Of a stretch of DNA of 38,114 bases, positions 23,930-32,373 are shown piece by piece (the stretch's first letter is position 1; each line of letters begins with the position of its first letter). Under the pieces are notes generated by a model. The model did not search any database, was not told the origin of the DNA, and saw nothing but the letters and a program-made list of their open reading frames with translations. The DNA comes from an uncultured Acidimicrobiaceae bacterium (GTDB lineage Bacteria > Actinomycetota > Acidimicrobiia > Spongiisociales > UBA5794). Location: the NCBI GenBank assembly GCA_947259365.1, contig CAMYMC010000028.1, forward strand, positions 1-38,114, in the 5' to 3' direction. The translations under genes and the position numbers were made by a program.

Positions 23930-25720
23930 CTACTCGACGAGGACGGCCCGCCGCCAGCCCCTGACGCTGTCGATGAGCGCGACCCCGTCGGCGGCAAACA
24001 GCTCGTGGGCGGCGATGGGGCGCTCCCGCAGCACGCCGTCCCCGATGAGGCGCTGGCGGTAGGTGCCGCCGAGGCAACCGGCGTCGACCGGCGGCGTCCA
24101 CCACCGGTCACCGAAGCGGACGGCGATGTTGGCGTCGACGGCCTCGGTCACCTCGCCGTGTTCGTTCGTCAGGACGACCTCGTCGACGTCGGAACGAAAC
24201 GCGGCCCTTCGCTCGTAGGCGGATCGATGCGTCGTCTTGTGGAACAGGAAGACATCGGTCGACTCCACCGGGTCCTCACAGAGGGCGATCTTCACCGCCG
24301 GCGCGTCGGCGACGTCGGTGTTGAACGACTCCGTCAGCAGAGCGCTCGAGGTCTCCACCGTCCCGTCGCGCCGCAACACGAGCCTCACCGCCCGCGCCTC
24401 GCCGTGGCCTGCGACCTCCTTGTCGAGCGCTTCGCGAAGGAGCTCGAGGTCGGCGGCAAAACCGAAGAACAGCGCGGATCGGGCGAGGCGACCGAGGTGC
24501 GAGTCGAGGAGCATGAATCCCGATCCCGGCTCCCAGCGAAGCGTCTCGACGAGGTCGAAGCCGGGTCTGCGCTCGACGAGGAGCCTGGCCTTGAGACGGG
24601 CCTCCTCGAACTCGTCCTCCGCCTCCGACGCCCAGGTGATCGCCCCACCGACCCCGTACTCGGCGAGACCCTCCTCGATGTCGATGACCACGGTGCGGAT
24701 CCCCACCGAGAACTCGGCGATCCCACCGGCGGGGGCAGGGGCGACGTAGCCGATGGCACCGCCGTAGACACCGCGCGGGGATGGCTCCAGCTCGCGGACG
24801 ATCGCCATCGCCCGCGCCTTCGGGGACCCGGTCACCGACCCGGACGGGAAGAGCGCCGTGAGCACATCGGCAAGCCCGGCTTCGGCGGCGAGTTCGGCGG
24901 TCACGTTCGACGTGAGCTGCCACAACGTCTCGTACCGCTCGACGGCGAGGAGCTCGTCGACGTGCACCGTCCCCGGAACCGCGACCCGCCCCAACTCGTC
25001 TCGGACGAGATCGACGATCATGAGGTTCTCGGCCCGGTCCTTGGCGGAAGTGAGGAGCCGGGCGGCGAGGTCGTCGTCCTCCTCCGACCAGCGACCCCTC
25101 CGGATCGTGCCCTTCATCGGCGTCACCGCGACCCGGCCCGACTCGATGCGGAAGAACCGCTCCGGTGACGCGCTCAGCACCCGGTACCGTCCGCAGTCGA
25201 ACGACGCCGAATGCGCACCGCGCTGGGCCAGCACGAGGTCGCGGTACATCTCCTGGGGATCCCCGGAGAAGGCGGCGCGCAACCGGAACGTGTGACTCAC
25301 CTGTGTGGCGTCGCCTGCGGAGATGCGCTCGCGGATGACGGCGACGGCCTCGTCGTATTCGAGCCTGCTCAGCTCCGGCTGCCACGGGGACACCTGGTAC
25401 GGGGAGCCACCGCGGCGAATCGAGAACGGCTCGAGCTGCTCTCTCCGCTCGAAGACCCCGAACCACACGAGAGGCAGATCGGCGAATGGATCCTGCGGAG
25501 TCCGATCGCGCACGACGAGGGACTGGTCGAATCCGGGAGCGGCCTCGTACGCAACGTAGCCGGCGACCCAGCGGCCCGCCTCGGCCGCACGCTCGACCTC
25601 CCCGAGCGCATCGAGGACTTCGTCGCGCTGCCGTGCGATCACCGTGCGCTCGAGCCCCCGCAACGCGAACGAATGTTCGCTCCCCGGCGTGTGATCGTCG
25701 AAGCGGGCACACGGGTTCAT
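23930..25720 (-). CDS. pabB: PabBC fusion: aminodeoxychorismate synthase component I and lyase
   Basis: A 596-residue fusion for p-aminobenzoate, the folate precursor. The N-terminal PabB part (about 1-390) has the chorismate-binding fold with VSHTFRLRAAF, LSASPERFF, the PMKGTIRRG motif, LMIVDLVRDELGRV, FPSGSVTGSPK and GIRTVVID. The C-terminal PabC part is a class-IV PLP aminotransferase-like lyase with the probable PLP lysine in LFHKTTHRSAYERR, and LTNEHGEVTEAVDANI. The glutamine amidotransferase PabA is not in the window. The ATG at 25720 was chosen over a GTG at 25732; a TAGGGT box lies 10 bases before the ATG. An SOS-box-like palindrome lies inside codons about 14-19. Confidence 0.92.
   Translation of the reverse strand: MNPCARFDDHTPGSEHSFALRGLERTVIARQRDEVLDALGEVERAAEAGRWVAGYVAYEAAPGFDQSLVVRDRTPQDPFADLPLVWFGVFERREQLEPFSIRRGGSPYQVSPWQPELSRLEYDEAVAVIRERISAGDATQVSHTFRLRAAFSGDPQEMYRDLVLAQRGAHSASFDCGRYRVLSASPERFFRIESGRVAVTPMKGTIRRGRWSEEDDDLAARLLTSAKDRAENLMIVDLVRDELGRVAVPGTVHVDELLAVERYETLWQLTSNVTAELAAEAGLADVLTALFPSGSVTGSPKARAMAIVRELEPSPRGVYGGAIGYVAPAPAGGIAEFSVGIRTVVIDIEEGLAEYGVGGAITWASEAEDEFEEARLKARLLVERRPGFDLVETLRWEPGSGFMLLDSHLGRLARSALFFGFAADLELLREALDKEVAGHGEARAVRLVLRRDGTVETSSALLTESFNTDVADAPAVKIALCEDPVESTDVFLFHKTTHRSAYERRAAFRSDVDEVVLTNEHGEVTEAVDANIAVRFGDRWWTPPVDAGCLGGTYRQRLIGDGVLRERPIAAHELFAADGVALIDSVRGWRRAVLVE
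25665..25680. promoter_or_regulatory. SOS-box-like palindrome inside the start of pabBC
   Basis: GCGAACGAATGTTCGC carries perfect 6-base arms and the GAAC-N4-GTTC core of the LexA operator. It lies about 50-66 bases downstream of the candidate pabBC -10 box, within coding sequence for SEHSFAL. LexA could act as a roadblock there; a chance match remains possible. Confidence 0.4.
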
Positions 25721-25730
25721 CTCTCCGTTC

Positions 25731-25736
25731 ACCCTA
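25731..25736 (-). promoter_or_regulatory. pabB: Candidate -10 box of pabBC
   Basis: TAGGGT on the minus strand, 10 bases before the ATG at 25720, in the gap after ftsK. The same hexamer precedes the amidase gene. Confidence 0.3.
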
Positions 25737-25771
25737 CAGAGCGGGCACGGATGCGGCCCGGGCGCGCTCGC

Positions 25772-28003
25772 TCAGGTGGCCGCCGGCTCGAGGATCTCGC
25801 CGAGCTCCTCCTCGGTCACGAGCACGGCGCGTGCCTTCGAGCCCTCCGAAGGGCCGACGATGCCCCGCCGCTCCATGATGTCCATGACCCTCCCGGCGCG
25901 GGCGAACCCGATACGCAGCTTCCGCTGAAGCATCGACGTCGACCCGAGCTGGGATCGCACGACGAGCTCGATCGCCTGACGGATCACGTCCGGGTCCTCG
26001 CCCTCGAACTGGTCGGCGGCTTCGGTCTTCTTCTCCGCCACCTCGAAGACCTCTTTCTCGTGATACATCGCCTCGCGCTGTTGCTTGACCCAGTCGACGA
26101 CGGCGTGGACCTCGCGCTCGGTGACGAACGCGCCCTGGATCCGCTCCGGCTTGGGGTCGCGGGCGGTGACGACGAGCATGTCGCCCAGCCCGACGAGCTT
26201 CTCGGCGCCCGCGGAGTCGATGATGACCCGGGAGTCGGTCTGGGACGCCACCGAGAAGGCGAGCCGGGACGGCACGTTCGCCTTGATGACGCCGGTGATG
26301 ACGTTGACCGAGGGACGCTGGGTAGCGAGCACGAGGTGGATCCCGACGGCGCGCGCCATCTGAGCGATCCGCACCACGGAGTCCTCGACGGCGCGGCCCG
26401 CCACCATCATGAGGTCGTTCAGCTCGTCGACGATGATGACGAGGTGGGGGAACCGGTCGAAGAGCCGCTCGTCGAGCCCGCCGGCGTCGTACTTCTCCCG
26501 GTAGCCGGTGATGTCACGCACCCCTGCGTCGGCGACGAGCTCGTAACGCCGGTCCATCTCCTGGACCGCCCACTGCAGCGCGTCCGAAGCCTTCTTCGGG
26601 TTGGTGATGACCCTCGTCAGCAGGTGGGGCACCCCGTTGTACTGCCCGAGCTCGACCCGCTTCGGGTCGACGAGGATCATCCGCACCTCCTCGGGCGTCG
26701 CCCGCATCAGCAGAGACGTCACGATGGCGTTGATGCACGACGACTTGCCGGCGCCGGTGGCCCCGGCGATGAGGACGTGCGGCAGCTCGTCGAGCTTGAG
26801 CATCCGAGCGGCGCCGGAGATGTCCTTGCCCAGGCCGATCCGCATCGGATCCGGGTCGGTGAGGGCCTGCGGGCTGGAGAGGATGTCGCCGAGCGCGACG
26901 AGCTCCCGCCTCCGGTTCGGCACCTCGATGCCGATCGCGCTCTTTCCCGGGATCGGGGCGAGGATGCGGACGTCGGCGGATGCGAGCGCGTAGGCGATGT
27001 CGTGGGCGAGGGCGGTGACCCGGGACACCTTGACGCCGGGGGCGAGCTCGATCTCGTAACGGGTGACGGTCGGACCGGGGACGATCCTCGTCAGCTGAGC
27101 GTCGACGCCGTGCTGATGCAGCGCCGCCTCGAGCTCCGCAGCGGTCTGCTCGAGAACCTTGCGGTTGTGCCCGCCGGCCTCGCGGTGCTCGAGCAGCTCG
27201 AGCGGAGGGAGTGCGTACCCGGCGCCGCGACGCTCCGGGTGCGGCGGGGGCGCCGGCTGGGCCGGTCGCGGCTTGCTCGGCGATGTCTTCTTCTCGTTCG
27301 TCGGTGGAGCCTGCTTCGCGGGCCGGCGCGGCGCCGGGGCCGCCGACGCCGCCGGTGGAGCGACCACCCGGGGGGCCGGGCGTGCTCGGCGCACCCGGGC
27401 CAGGGCACGGGAGAGGCCGGCGGCCATCGTGAGCCACACGTCTCGCAGCGTCGCCTTCGTCACCACGAGCGCGCCCAGCCCGGAAACGGCGAACAGCACC
27501 AGGAATGCGCCCCAGAACCCGACGAGGCGCCGCATCGGAAACGAGATGAGCGAGCCGACGACGCCGCCGCGGCGACGCACACGGTCCATCGACTCCGCGA
27601 GCGACACGGTCCCGGTGAGCAGGTGGAACAGCGCGAGGGACCCGACGAAGAGGATGGCGAGCCCGATCGCGAGGCGGGCGTAGTCCCGGCGCGGCATCGA
27701 CCCGATGAGAGCGAGGCCGATGAGGGCTACCGCAGCAGGGACGAAGACCGCCCACAGGCCGAAGAGGAAGCCGAGCGAGCCGTTGCCGATCTGTCCAACG
27801 GGCCCGGCGAGGCCGAAGAACCCGAGGGCGAGGATGACGGCGAAGACGAGCAGAGACAGACCCCACAGGTCGTCGGTTTGCCGGCCGAACCGGTCACGGA
27901 TCCGGCTCCGCCACCCTCGCAGCGCTACGAGGACGCCGGACCTCTTCTTCGTCCCGACCCTTCTCCGCCCTTTGGCCCCGCGGGTCTTCTTCCGCGTTGG
28001 CAT
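25772..28003 (-). CDS. ftsK: FtsK/SpoIIIE DNA translocase
   Basis: A 743-residue DNA pump that clears chromosomes from the division septum. The N-terminus is strongly basic (TRKKTRGAKGRRR), followed by four transmembrane segments (for example LSLLVFAVILALGFFGLAG and FWGAFLVLFAVSGLGALVV). A proline/alanine/lysine-rich linker (about 215-275) leads to the alpha domain (VTRYEIELAPGVKVSRV), the RecA-like motor with Walker A AGATGAGKSS and Walker B LVIIVDELNDLMM, and a C-terminal gamma winged helix (STSMLQRKLRIGFARAGRVMD) that reads polar DNA sequences. The ATG at 28003 follows a TATCGT box by 10 bases with no ribosome-binding site; a GTG at 28015 would overlap that box. Position after RNase J matches other actinobacteria. 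Confidence 0.96.
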   Translation of the reverse strand: MPTRKKTRGAKGRRRVGTKKRSGVLVALRGWRSRIRDRFGRQTDDLWGLSLLVFAVILALGFFGLAGPVGQIGNGSLGFLFGLWAVFVPAAVALIGLALIGSMPRRDYARLAIGLAILFVGSLALFHLLTGTVSLAESMDRVRRRGGVVGSLISFPMRRLVGFWGAFLVLFAVSGLGALVVTKATLRDVWLTMAAGLSRALARVRRARPAPRVVAPPAASAAPAPRRPAKQAPPTNEKKTSPSKPRPAQPAPPPHPERRGAGYALPPLELLEHREAGGHNRKVLEQTAAELEAALHQHGVDAQLTRIVPGPTVTRYEIELAPGVKVSRVTALAHDIAYALASADVRILAPIPGKSAIGIEVPNRRRELVALGDILSSPQALTDPDPMRIGLGKDISGAARMLKLDELPHVLIAGATGAGKSSCINAIVTSLLMRATPEEVRMILVDPKRVELGQYNGVPHLLTRVITNPKKASDALQWAVQEMDRRYELVADAGVRDITGYREKYDAGGLDERLFDRFPHLVIIVDELNDLMMVAGRAVEDSVVRIAQMARAVGIHLVLATQRPSVNVITGVIKANVPSRLAFSVASQTDSRVIIDSAGAEKLVGLGDMLVVTARDPKPERIQGAFVTEREVHAVVDWVKQQREAMYHEKEVFEVAEKKTEAADQFEGEDPDVIRQAIELVVRSQLGSTSMLQRKLRIGFARAGRVMDIMERRGIVGPSEGSKARAVLVTEEELGEILEPAAT

Positions 28004-28013
28004 AGGGAGGCGC

Positions 28014-28019
28014 ACGATA
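28014..28019 (-). promoter_or_regulatory. ftsK: Candidate -10 box of ftsK
   Basis: TATCGT on the minus strand, 10 bases before the ATG at 28003. The 123-base gap to RNase J otherwise holds only a weak GGTGT/ACACC inverted repeat. Confidence 0.35.
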
Positions 28020-28126
28020 CACAGCGCCTCTCCGATGGCAAATGACCACTCCCCGCAGTGTTCGGCACCCCGAGACCGGGCGGGTCCGACGACGGAGAGC
28101 TCGCGTCGGCGAGGTGTCGGGATCCC

Positions 28127-29755
28127 TCACACCTCGATGAGGACGGGGAGGACCACAGGCGTCCGGTCGAGCGTGTCCCGCACTGTCCTGCGAGCCACGT
28201 TGCGAACCCGGCGCCGCACGTCGTCGGGATCGATCGGCACGTCGCTGGCTCGTACGGTGTCTCCGACCCTCGCGGCGACATCGGCGTGGAGCGGTCCCGG
28301 GTCGTCGGTCACGCCGTGGCTGTCGACGTCGGGCCCGAAGACGACGTCGCCGCTGCTCAGCTCGATGCCGAGCGTCACAATGAGCACGCCGTCGTCGGCG
28401 AGGTGCCTCCGATCCCGCAGCACGTCTCCGACGTCGCCGAGCCCGGCACCGTCGAGGTACACATAGCCGGCCGGCAATGCTCCTCGCTCTACCGAGAGAG
28501 CGCCCTCGGTGATGACGACACGGTCGCCGTCCTCGCACACGACGACGTCGGGCACGCCGAGCTCGCGAGCGATGGCGGCGTGGGCGGCGAGATGGCGGTA
28601 CTCGCCGTGCACCGGGACGAACGCCGCCGGCTTCAGCACGCTGAGGAACATCTTGAGCTCGGTCTGGGCGGCGTGACCCGACACGTGCACGGTGGCGTTT
28701 CGCCCGTGGCGGACATCGACGCCCTGGCGGAGCAGGTTGTTGATGACGCGCGAGACCTTGGTCTCGTTGCCGGGGATCGGGGTGGCGGAGATGACGACGG
28801 TGTCGCCGTCGACGAGTTTGATGCTGCGGTGGGCCCCGGCGGCCATGAGCGACAGGGCCGCGTACGGCTCGCCTTGGCTGCCGGTGCAGATGATGGCGGT
28901 ATCACCGGCGGGCATGTCGGAGAGGTCCCCGACGTCGGCGACGCGGTCCACGGGGTAGCGGAGTAGCCCGAGCTCGGCGGCGATGGCGGTGTTGCGCAGC
29001 ATCGAGCGACCCAGGAACGCGAACCGCCGTCCCCCGGCGACGACGGCGTCGACGGCCTGTTGGACACGGTGGATGTGGCTGGCGAAACAGGCGATGATCA
29101 CCCTGCCCTCGGCGCCGGCGACGATGGCCGACATCGCGTCGCCGACGGTGGCCTCCGAGGGGACGAACCCGGGACGCTCGGCGTTCGTGCTGTCGCCCAT
29201 GAGCAGCCGCACCCCGCGCCGCCCGAGCGCGGCGAAGGTCGCCAGATCGGTGGGCCGGCCGTCGATCGGCGTCGGGTCGAGCTTGAAGTCTCCGGAATGG
29301 ACGATGACGCCCTCAGGCGTCTCGAACGCCACCGCCGCCGCCTCCGGGACCGAGTGGGCGACCCGGGCGAAGAAGAAGCGGAACGGGTCCTGCTCGACCC
29401 ACTCCCCGAACGCGACCGAGCGGAGATCGGCGTCGATGCCGTGGTCCTCGAGGCGGGGCCGTGCCAGTTCGACAGCGAGTGGGCTGCCGTAGACGGGGAC
29501 CGCGAGCTCGGAGAGGAGGTAGGAGAGCGCCCCGATGTGGTCTTCGTGGCCGTGGGTGATGACGACGCAGGCGAGGTCGTCGCCGCGGGCGACGATCGAG
29601 GAGAAGTCGGGGAGGACGAGGTCGACGCCGAGCATGTCCTCTTCGGGGAACATGAGCCCGCAGTCGATCATCGCCAGCGACCCGTCGACCTCGAGCACCG
29701 CGCAGTTGCGCCCCACCTCCCCGAGTCCGCCGAGAAACCCGACAGCAACGGTCAT
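28127..29755 (-). CDS. rnj: Ribonuclease J
   Basis: A 542-residue metallo-beta-lactamase/beta-CASP ribonuclease with 5'-exo- and endonuclease activity in RNA processing and decay. Metal ligands lie in ITHGHEDHIGAL, VHSGDFKLDPTP and the later VPVHGEYRHL; the beta-CASP part has LMGDSTNAERPGF, ACFASHIHRVQQ and ICTGSQGEP. The C-terminal domain is present, so the protein is of normal length. Its ATG overlaps the dapA stop as ATGA. The dapA-rnj-ftsK order is a classic actinobacterial arrangement. Together with RNase Y in the same window, the cell has the Bacillus-type decay pair. Confidence 0.96.
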   Translation of the reverse strand: MTVAVGFLGGLGEVGRNCAVLEVDGSLAMIDCGLMFPEEDMLGVDLVLPDFSSIVARGDDLACVVITHGHEDHIGALSYLLSELAVPVYGSPLAVELARPRLEDHGIDADLRSVAFGEWVEQDPFRFFFARVAHSVPEAAAVAFETPEGVIVHSGDFKLDPTPIDGRPTDLATFAALGRRGVRLLMGDSTNAERPGFVPSEATVGDAMSAIVAGAEGRVIIACFASHIHRVQQAVDAVVAGGRRFAFLGRSMLRNTAIAAELGLLRYPVDRVADVGDLSDMPAGDTAIICTGSQGEPYAALSLMAAGAHRSIKLVDGDTVVISATPIPGNETKVSRVINNLLRQGVDVRHGRNATVHVSGHAAQTELKMFLSVLKPAAFVPVHGEYRHLAAHAAIARELGVPDVVVCEDGDRVVITEGALSVERGALPAGYVYLDGAGLGDVGDVLRDRRHLADDGVLIVTLGIELSSGDVVFGPDVDSHGVTDDPGPLHADVAARVGDTVRASDVPIDPDDVRRRVRNVARRTVRDTLDRTPVVLPVLIEV

Positions 29756-30651
29756 GCGTCTTCGGTGGCCTCCAGGGCGTGCTCAACGAGGCGCACCGTC
29801 TCCGGCACGGCCGGAACCAGGGGCAGCCTCGGGTCGCCCACCGGACCCCACACCGCGTTCACGGCGGCTTTGACCGGGATCGGGCTCGGCTCGACGAACA
29901 GCGCGTCGAACAGCGGCATCAGCGCGTCGTTGACCTTGGCCGCCTCGGCCGTCTCGCCGGAGCGGGCCGCAATCGTCAGCCGGCGAACCTGAGGCCCGGC
30001 GAGGTGTGCGGCCACGGAGACGACGCCCGCGCCTCCCGCCTCACAGATCTCACGGGTCATCGAGTCCGAGCCCGAGTACACGGCGAACTCATCGGGAAGC
30101 GCCTCGAGGGAGCTCCTCGTGAACTCGATGTCGTCGACGGCGTCTTTGACGGCGACGATCCGCTCGTGGGCGGCGAGGCGGACGAGCGTGTCCACCTCGA
30201 TGAGCCGCGCCGTACGACCGGGGATGTTGTAGAGCATCACCGGCACCTCGCTGGCGTCGGCGATGGCGGAGAAGTGCCTGTAGAGGCCTTCCTGCGGGGG
30301 CCTCGAGTAATACGGGGTCACCGCCATCACAGCATCGCAGCCGACCTCGACGGCGCGCAGGGTGAGCTCGATCGACTCGCGGGTGTCGTACGTGCCGGTG
30401 CCCGCGATCACCGTCGCCCTGTCCCCGACGGCGTCGACGGCCGCCTTGAACAGTGCGATCTTCTCCACTTTCGACAGGGTCGGCGACTCCCCCGTCGTGC
30501 CCGCGACGACGATGCCGTCGCTGCCGTGGTCGACCAGGTACCGGGTGAGTCTCCAGAACGTGCCGTAGTCCACGGCGCCCTCGTCGTCGAAGGGCGTGAT
30601 GACGGCGGTCAGGACATCACCGAATGGGAGTTGGTTCATCGTGTCCATCAC
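29752..30651 (-). CDS. dapA: 4-Hydroxy-tetrahydrodipicolinate synthase DapA
   Basis: DapA condenses pyruvate with aspartate semialdehyde, the first step specific to lysine and diaminopimelate. About 299 residues form a TIM barrel with GTTGESPTLS, MLYNIPGRTA (catalytic Tyr), the Schiff-base lysine in IVAVKDAVDD, and YSGSDSM. Three starts are possible: GTG at 30651, ATG at 30648 or ATG at 30639. I favour GTG because a TACCGT box lies exactly 6 bases upstream and no ribosome-binding site exists, as in other leaderless genes here; the choice alters only the first four residues. It is divergent from the thioredoxin-TPR gene and coupled to RNase J. Confidence 0.95.
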   Translation of the reverse strand: MMDTMNQLPFGDVLTAVITPFDDEGAVDYGTFWRLTRYLVDHGSDGIVVAGTTGESPTLSKVEKIALFKAAVDAVGDRATVIAGTGTYDTRESIELTLRAVEVGCDAVMAVTPYYSRPPQEGLYRHFSAIADASEVPVMLYNIPGRTARLIEVDTLVRLAAHERIVAVKDAVDDIEFTRSSLEALPDEFAVYSGSDSMTREICEAGGAGVVSVAAHLAGPQVRRLTIAARSGETAEAAKVNDALMPLFDALFVEPSPIPVKAAVNAVWGPVGDPRLPLVPAVPETVRLVEHALEATEDA

Positions 30652-30657
30652 GACACG

Positions 30658-30663
30658 ACGGTA
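30658..30663 (-). promoter_or_regulatory. dapA: Candidate -10 box of dapA, leaderless type
   Basis: TACCGT on the minus strand, 6 bases before the GTG at 30651. Its -35 region would coincide with the -10 box of the divergent thioredoxin gene (30681-30686), so the two promoters may interfere. Confidence 0.45.
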
Positions 30664-30680
30664 ACAAAATCGAGCGCAAC

Positions 30681-30686
30681 TATCCT
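30681..30686 (+). promoter_or_regulatory. Candidate -10 box of the thioredoxin-TPR gene
   Basis: TATCCT lies 32 bases before the ATG at 30719, giving a leader of about 25 bases in which no Shine-Dalgarno sequence is visible. Confidence 0.35.
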
Positions 30687-30718
30687 GCTTCCCTGAATCC
30701 GCCGACCACCTTTGGGCC

Positions 30719-31561
30719 ATGGAACCACGACATCACGTCCGCGACATCTCCGAGAACGAGTTCCCCCAGGCCGTGTTGCAGCGAAGCCGGGAGGTTCCCG
30801 TCGTCGTCGACTTCTGGGCCGAGTGGTGCCAGCCGTGCAAAGTGCTGGGGCCACTGCTCGAGAGGGCGGCGGCCGACGCCGGCGGCGCGTTCGAGCTCGT
30901 CAAGGTCGATGTCGACCAGAACCAGACGCTGGCTGGGCAGTTCGGCATCCAGTCCATCCCCACCGTCGTCGCATTCCGCGACGGCGCCCCGGTGAGCCAG
31001 TTCAGCGGGGCGATCCCGGAGACCGCGCTCGCGAGCTGGCTCGACGAGATTCTCCCGTCTGAGCTCGACGTCGCAGTCGACCGGGGAAGGGACGCCGCGA
31101 TCTCCGGTGACGTCACCGGAGCCGAGGCGATCTTCCGGTACGTCCTCGACCAGCAGGCGGACCACCAGGAGGCCGGGACGAGCCTGGCGAGCCTGTTGCT
31201 GTCCCGCGGCGACACGGAGGAGGCGCTCATCGTCCTCGGCAAGCTGGCACCGTCACCAGAGGTCGACCGGCTGCAGGCCGCAGCCCGGGTCGGGTCGGCG
31301 CGCTCGGACGACATCGGTGAGCTCCAGAAGCGGGTCGACGCCGCACCCGACGACGCCGCGGCGAGGATCCGATTGGCCAACGCGCTCGCGGCGCACTCGG
31401 AATTCGAGCCCGCCCTCGACCACCTCCTCTACATCGTCCGCACCAGGGGCGAGGGCAAGGAGGAGGCCCGCAAGGCGATGCTCGACATCTTCGGGATCCT
31501 CGGCGACGAGCACCCGCTCACATCGACGTACCGGCGCCAGCTGACGAGCGCGCTCTTCTGA
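30719..31561 (+). CDS. Thioredoxin-TPR protein, CnoX/YbbN-like
   Basis: A 280-residue protein with an N-terminal thioredoxin domain (about 10-110): VVVDFWAEWCQPCKVLGPLLE carries an intact CQPC redox pair (quoted in part), and IQSIPTVVAFRDG the cis-proline. The C-terminal half is helical with TPR-like repeats (GDVTGAEAIFRYVLDQQ, DAAARIRLANALAAH, EPALDHLLYIVRT). This layout matches CnoX/YbbN, a chaperone-redox protein that protects clients from oxidation; E. coli CnoX lacks a standard CxxC, so the intact pair suggests real oxidoreductase activity. It stands alone, divergent from dapA and convergent with dapB. Confidence 0.88.
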   Translation: MEPRHHVRDISENEFPQAVLQRSREVPVVVDFWAEWCQPCKVLGPLLERAAADAGGAFELVKVDVDQNQTLAGQFGIQSIPTVVAFRDGAPVSQFSGAIPETALASWLDEILPSELDVAVDRGRDAAISGDVTGAEAIFRYVLDQQADHQEAGTSLASLLLSRGDTEEALIVLGKLAPSPEVDRLQAAARVGSARSDDIGELQKRVDAAPDDAAARIRLANALAAHSEFEPALDHLLYIVRTRGEGKEEARKAMLDIFGILGDEHPLTSTYRRQLTSALF

Positions 31562-31578
31562 CGCGGCCTCGCGCCCGC

Positions 31579-31599
31579 CCGGCGGCACCCCGTCGCCGG
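31579..31599. terminator. Possible hairpin between convergent thioredoxin-TPR and dapB genes
   Basis: CCGGCG pairs with CGCCGG across a 9-base loop in the 47-base gap between the two stop codons. It has no T-run and the stem is short. Confidence 0.3.
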
Positions 31600-31608
31600 T
31601 CATCACAG

Positions 31609-32373
31609 CTAATCGAGACCGAGAAGCGGTTCGAGACCGACCGTCACCGGATCGGGCAGCGCCGCAACGTTGCGAACGGCGACGAGCACACCCGGGATGA
31701 ACGCCGAGCGATCCGTCGTGTCGTGACGGATCGTCAGCGTCTCACCGGTGCCGCCGAACACGACTTCCTGATGGGCGACGAGGCCGGGCAGGCGGACCGA
31801 GTGGATCGGGACGCCGGAGACGGAAGCGCCCCTCGCTCCGGGTACAGATTCGGTCGATTCCACCTCGCGATGCTGGGCGGCGGCGGTGCTGAGGCGCGCC
31901 GCGGTCGCCATCGCCGTACCCGAGGGTGCGTCCGCCTTGCGATCGTGGTGGAGTTCGATGACCTCGGCCGCGCCGAAGTGCGGCGCGGCAAGCTCGGAGA
32001 GCCGCATCATGACGACGGCGCCCACCGAGAAGTTCGGTACGATCAAACAGTTGGGCGGTCCCGCTCCCCACGCTGCAGTGACGTCGCCGATCGCTCCCTC
32101 GTCGAAGCCCGACGTGCCGACGACGGCGTGAATCCCCAGCCGCCGCCAGTGCCCGAGGTTGGCCATGACGACGTCCGGTCGGGTGAACTCCACCACCACG
32201 TCTGCCGCAGCGGCCACGTCGGGCGACGCGTCGACGCCGACCCCCGCCACCGTCTCGCCCTCACAGCCCGGGTCGTAACACGCGACCAGATCGAGATCCG
32301 GCGCCGCACCCACGGCCTCGGAGACGAGCCGCCCCATCCGTCCCCCGGCTCCGGAGACGGCAACGGTGATCAC
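31609..32373 (-). CDS. dapB: 4-Hydroxy-tetrahydrodipicolinate reductase DapB
   Basis: DapB reduces the product of DapA with NAD(P)H in lysine and diaminopimelate synthesis. The 254 residues have the dinucleotide-binding VAVSGAGGRMGRLV, VVGTSGFDE, PNFSVGAVVMMRL, the substrate motif ELHHDRKADAPSGTA and the C-terminal FIPGVLVAVRNVAAL. The GTG start overlaps the stop of the M16 peptidase gene as GTGA, so it is the second gene of that transcript. dapA lies about 0.9 kb further left in the same direction, separated by the oppositely oriented thioredoxin-TPR gene. Confidence 0.96.
   Translation of the reverse strand: MITVAVSGAGGRMGRLVSEAVGAAPDLDLVACYDPGCEGETVAGVGVDASPDVAAAADVVVEFTRPDVVMANLGHWRRLGIHAVVGTSGFDEGAIGDVTAAWGAGPPNCLIVPNFSVGAVVMMRLSELAAPHFGAAEVIELHHDRKADAPSGTAMATAARLSTAAAQHREVESTESVPGARGASVSGVPIHSVRLPGLVAHQEVVFGGTGETLTIRHDTTDRSAFIPGVLVAVRNVAALPDPVTVGLEPLLGLD

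Noticed and set aside
25211..28045. A 944-codon open frame on the plus strand opposite ftsK and pabBC
   Set aside because: It lies antisense to two well-supported genes. Its translation is low-complexity (His/Asp/Arg/Gly-rich) without motifs. Long antisense frames are expected at this GC content.
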